Below, in pieces: positions 5,160 to 6,214 of a stretch of 6,214 nt of DNA. The DNA comes from Dysgonomonas sp. (GTDB lineage Bacteria; Bacteroidota; Bacteroidia; Bacteroidales; Dysgonomonadaceae): positions 1 to 6,214 of the forward strand of contig DQAM01000020.1 of NCBI GenBank assembly GCA_003523545.1, read 5' to 3'. The first letter of the stretch is position 1; the number at the start of each line of letters is the position of its first letter. The notes under the pieces are model-generated. The model saw nothing but the letters and a program-made list of their open reading frames with translations. It made no database searches and was not told where the DNA came from. The translations under genes and the position numbers were made by a program.

Positions 5160-5756
5160 TTAGAATCGATAACCTACTGTCAGATAAGCATTATGGTTTC
5201 TGGCTTTAACACCTTTCACATCTGAAATATCGATGAGTCCGAAATCATAACCTCCTTTGACCACAAAATGACTGTATTCGTAACCTATGCCTGCTCCAAG
5301 TCCGAAATCGAAACGTTTAAACCTATCATCACCAAAGAAGTTGACCTTTTCACCACCGCCTTTCATCTTGCCCGAGATCCCGTATGCCACATAAGGTCCG
5401 GCTTCCACTACTAATCTGCCCTGTGGGGCTACATCGAATTTGTAAGCCGCATGCACCGGTATCTGCAGATACATCGGATTATATTTCACTTCGGTACCGT
5501 CTTTCGGTTTACTTTTAGTCCCTTTAGTCTGAAGGTCTAATCCGGTAATCAGGTAGAAATTATCCGTAAATCCGACATCTACCGTAGCACCTATTTGATA
5601 CTTGAAAACATACTTTGTCTTCGGAACGTCTCCGTTCATAGACGAAAGGTTAGCACCTCCTCTTACCCCGAAAGTAACATCTTGTGCTTTGATACTACCT
5701 GTACAAACAATCAGTGCCGACATGGCCAATACTAGTGTAGAAATTCTCTTTTTCAT
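5160..5756 (-). CDS. Outer-membrane beta-barrel protein (PF13568-type porin-family)
   Basis: This 198-residue protein starts at ATG 5756. A GTG nine bases upstream (5765) is in frame, but MKKR at the ATG gives the usual start of a signal peptide. Residues 1-25 are the signal (hydrophobic LVLAMSALIVCTG, cleavage near IKA/Q). The mature protein opens with 'VTFGVRGGANLSSM', a hallmark of the small Bacteroidetes OMP_b-brl_2 family. It continues with alternating amphipathic strands such as 'FYLITGLDLQTKG', 'MYLQIPVHAAYKF', 'RLVVEAGPYVAYG', 'FGLGAGIGYEY' and 'FVVKGGYDFGLIDI'. It ends in 'YLTVGYRF', with the terminal Phe expected of a BAM substrate. About eight strands suggest a narrow barrel rather than an open pore; the role is unknown. 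It has its own promoter-like sequence (5805-5836) and terminator (5106-5135), so it is probably monocistronic. Confidence 0.9.
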   Translation of the reverse strand: MKKRISTLVLAMSALIVCTGSIKAQDVTFGVRGGANLSSMNGDVPKTKYVFKYQIGATVDVGFTDNFYLITGLDLQTKGTKSKPKDGTEVKYNPMYLQIPVHAAYKFDVAPQGRLVVEAGPYVAYGISGKMKGGGEKVNFFGDDRFKRFDFGLGAGIGYEYSHFVVKGGYDFGLIDISDVKGVKARNHNAYLTVGYRF

Positions 5757-5804
5757 AACCTTCACATTTTAAGTAAATAAATAATTTAATTTGTTTTGTT
5801 GATA

Positions 5805-5836
5805 CAAATATGGAAGGTTGTCAGCGGGTACGCAAA
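5805..5836 (-). promoter_or_regulatory. Candidate Bacteroidetes-type promoter of the beta-barrel gene
   Basis: On the - strand, TTTG (5836-5833) is followed after 20 nt by CATATTTG (5812-5805), one base off the TAnnTTTG -7 consensus, at the spacing expected for the Bacteroidetes primary sigma factor. The predicted start would be near 5800, leaving a leader of about 40 AT-rich bases before ATG 5756. Confidence 0.5.
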
Positions 5837-5840
5837 TTTG

Positions 5841-5878
5841 TTTGACCACAGGTTAACTGCTTTTGATAAGAGGTCAAA
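5841..5878. promoter_or_regulatory. Inverted repeat just upstream of the beta-barrel promoter
   Basis: TTTGACC (5841-5847) and GGTCAAA (5872-5878) are exact inverted repeats separated by 24 nt, starting 5 nt upstream of the proposed -33 element. Between them lies ACAGGTTAACT (5848-5858), also present at 1691-1701 before the AraC-type gene. This could be an activator site, or a weak hairpin ending the L,D-transpeptidase transcript; it lacks a clear U-tract. Confidence 0.3.
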
Positions 5879-5934
5879 ATAGATGGATTTACAATTTAAA
5901 TGTATGGGAAAAACCGATATTCCGGATAGGTATT

Positions 5935-6214
5935 TTAAAATGACCGAGTTGGATTTTGGATATCAGAATTCAGTAGTGAACTTTTAGCAAGATAATTCTT
6001 ATTATCTGCATAGATAAATAATACAGAGCCGTCTTTTATGGTATTTATAATCGGCCTGCTAAGCTTGGGAGGAAGCGCGGGACATCCGAGGCTCCTGCCC
6101 AATCGTCCGCCCGATGAGCCTATTTTAGCAGGGTCGGAGTAATCCGCCCCGTGTATTACAATGGCTCTTTCGCGGGCTTTATCGTTAATGCCTTTCTCAA
6201 GGCCATCAAGAAGC
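5935..6214 (-). CDS. Murein L,D-transpeptidase catalytic domain protein (YkuD_2 type), C-terminal part
   Basis: The - strand frame enters at the right edge and runs to the TAA at 5937-5935, giving the last 92 residues; the N-terminus lies outside the window. The visible part carries the active-site pattern of the YkuD_2 (PF13645) family: 'AIVIHGADY' with His21, then 'GGRLGRSLGCPALP' (35-48) with the presumed catalytic Cys44 (codon 6084-6082) and the Arg-rich flank. This class is related to L,D-transpeptidases that use Cys to form 3-3 peptidoglycan cross-links or attach proteins to murein in the periplasm; activity is inferred from the intact motif. The tail after 'GSVLFIYADNKNYLAKS' is a short hydrophilic extension. 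The beta-barrel gene follows 178 nt downstream on the same strand, with its own promoter-like sequence, so linkage is probably loose. Confidence 0.88.
   Translation of the reverse strand, partial: LLDGLEKGINDKARERAIVIHGADYSDPAKIGSSGGRLGRSLGCPALPPKLSRPIINTIKDGSVLFIYADNKNYLAKSSLLNSDIQNPTRSF

Noticed and set aside
5757..5765. GTG start for the beta-barrel protein
   Set aside because: ATG 5756 gives a standard MKKR signal-peptide start; the GTG adds only three residues with no support.

Overview
The window looks like a chromosomal segment from a Bacteroidota bacterium, most likely order Bacteroidales. The signs are moderate GC, an upstream sequence matching the Bacteroides-type -33/-7 promoter (TTTG, 20 nt, near-TAnnTTTG), a Bacteroidetes-style DUF3108 gene, a four-helix PF06580 sensor kinase with a LytTR regulator, and a small PF13568-type outer-membrane beta-barrel. 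Genus cannot be fixed from sequence reading alone; a Dysgonomonas or Parabacteroides relative would fit.

Layout. On the + strand from the left edge: the C-terminal 240 residues of an Ig-like envelope protein with an Asn/Arg-rich tail (2-724), then a secreted DUF3108 protein (754-1581), probably in one operon. After a 136-nt gap holding a perfect palindrome comes an AraC-family regulator (1718-2611). Next is a 663-nt gene-free stretch (2612-3274) between convergent genes, packed with nested palindromic repeats. On the - strand from the right edge: the C-terminal half of a YkuD_2-type L,D-transpeptidase (5935-6214), an outer-membrane beta-barrel protein (5160-5756) with its own candidate promoter and a strong intrinsic terminator, then a two-gene signalling operon, histidine kinase (4032-5048) followed 4 nt later by a LytTR response regulator (3275-4027).

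How they may work together. Most products are envelope proteins (Ig-like protein, DUF3108 protein, beta-barrel, L,D-transpeptidase) or regulators that could sense the envelope or control such genes. No substrate, signal or target can be read from the sequence. An 11-bp motif shared by the leaders of the araC-type gene and the beta-barrel gene is a weak hint that they share a regulator.

The most unusual part is 2612-3274. It carries three REPIN-like units bounded by GTAGGG...CCCTAC ends, two of which look like diverged copies of one unit, and a second family of palindromic element apparently inserted into the first copy. I do not see a new protein-coding system here; the protein genes are ordinary members of known families.
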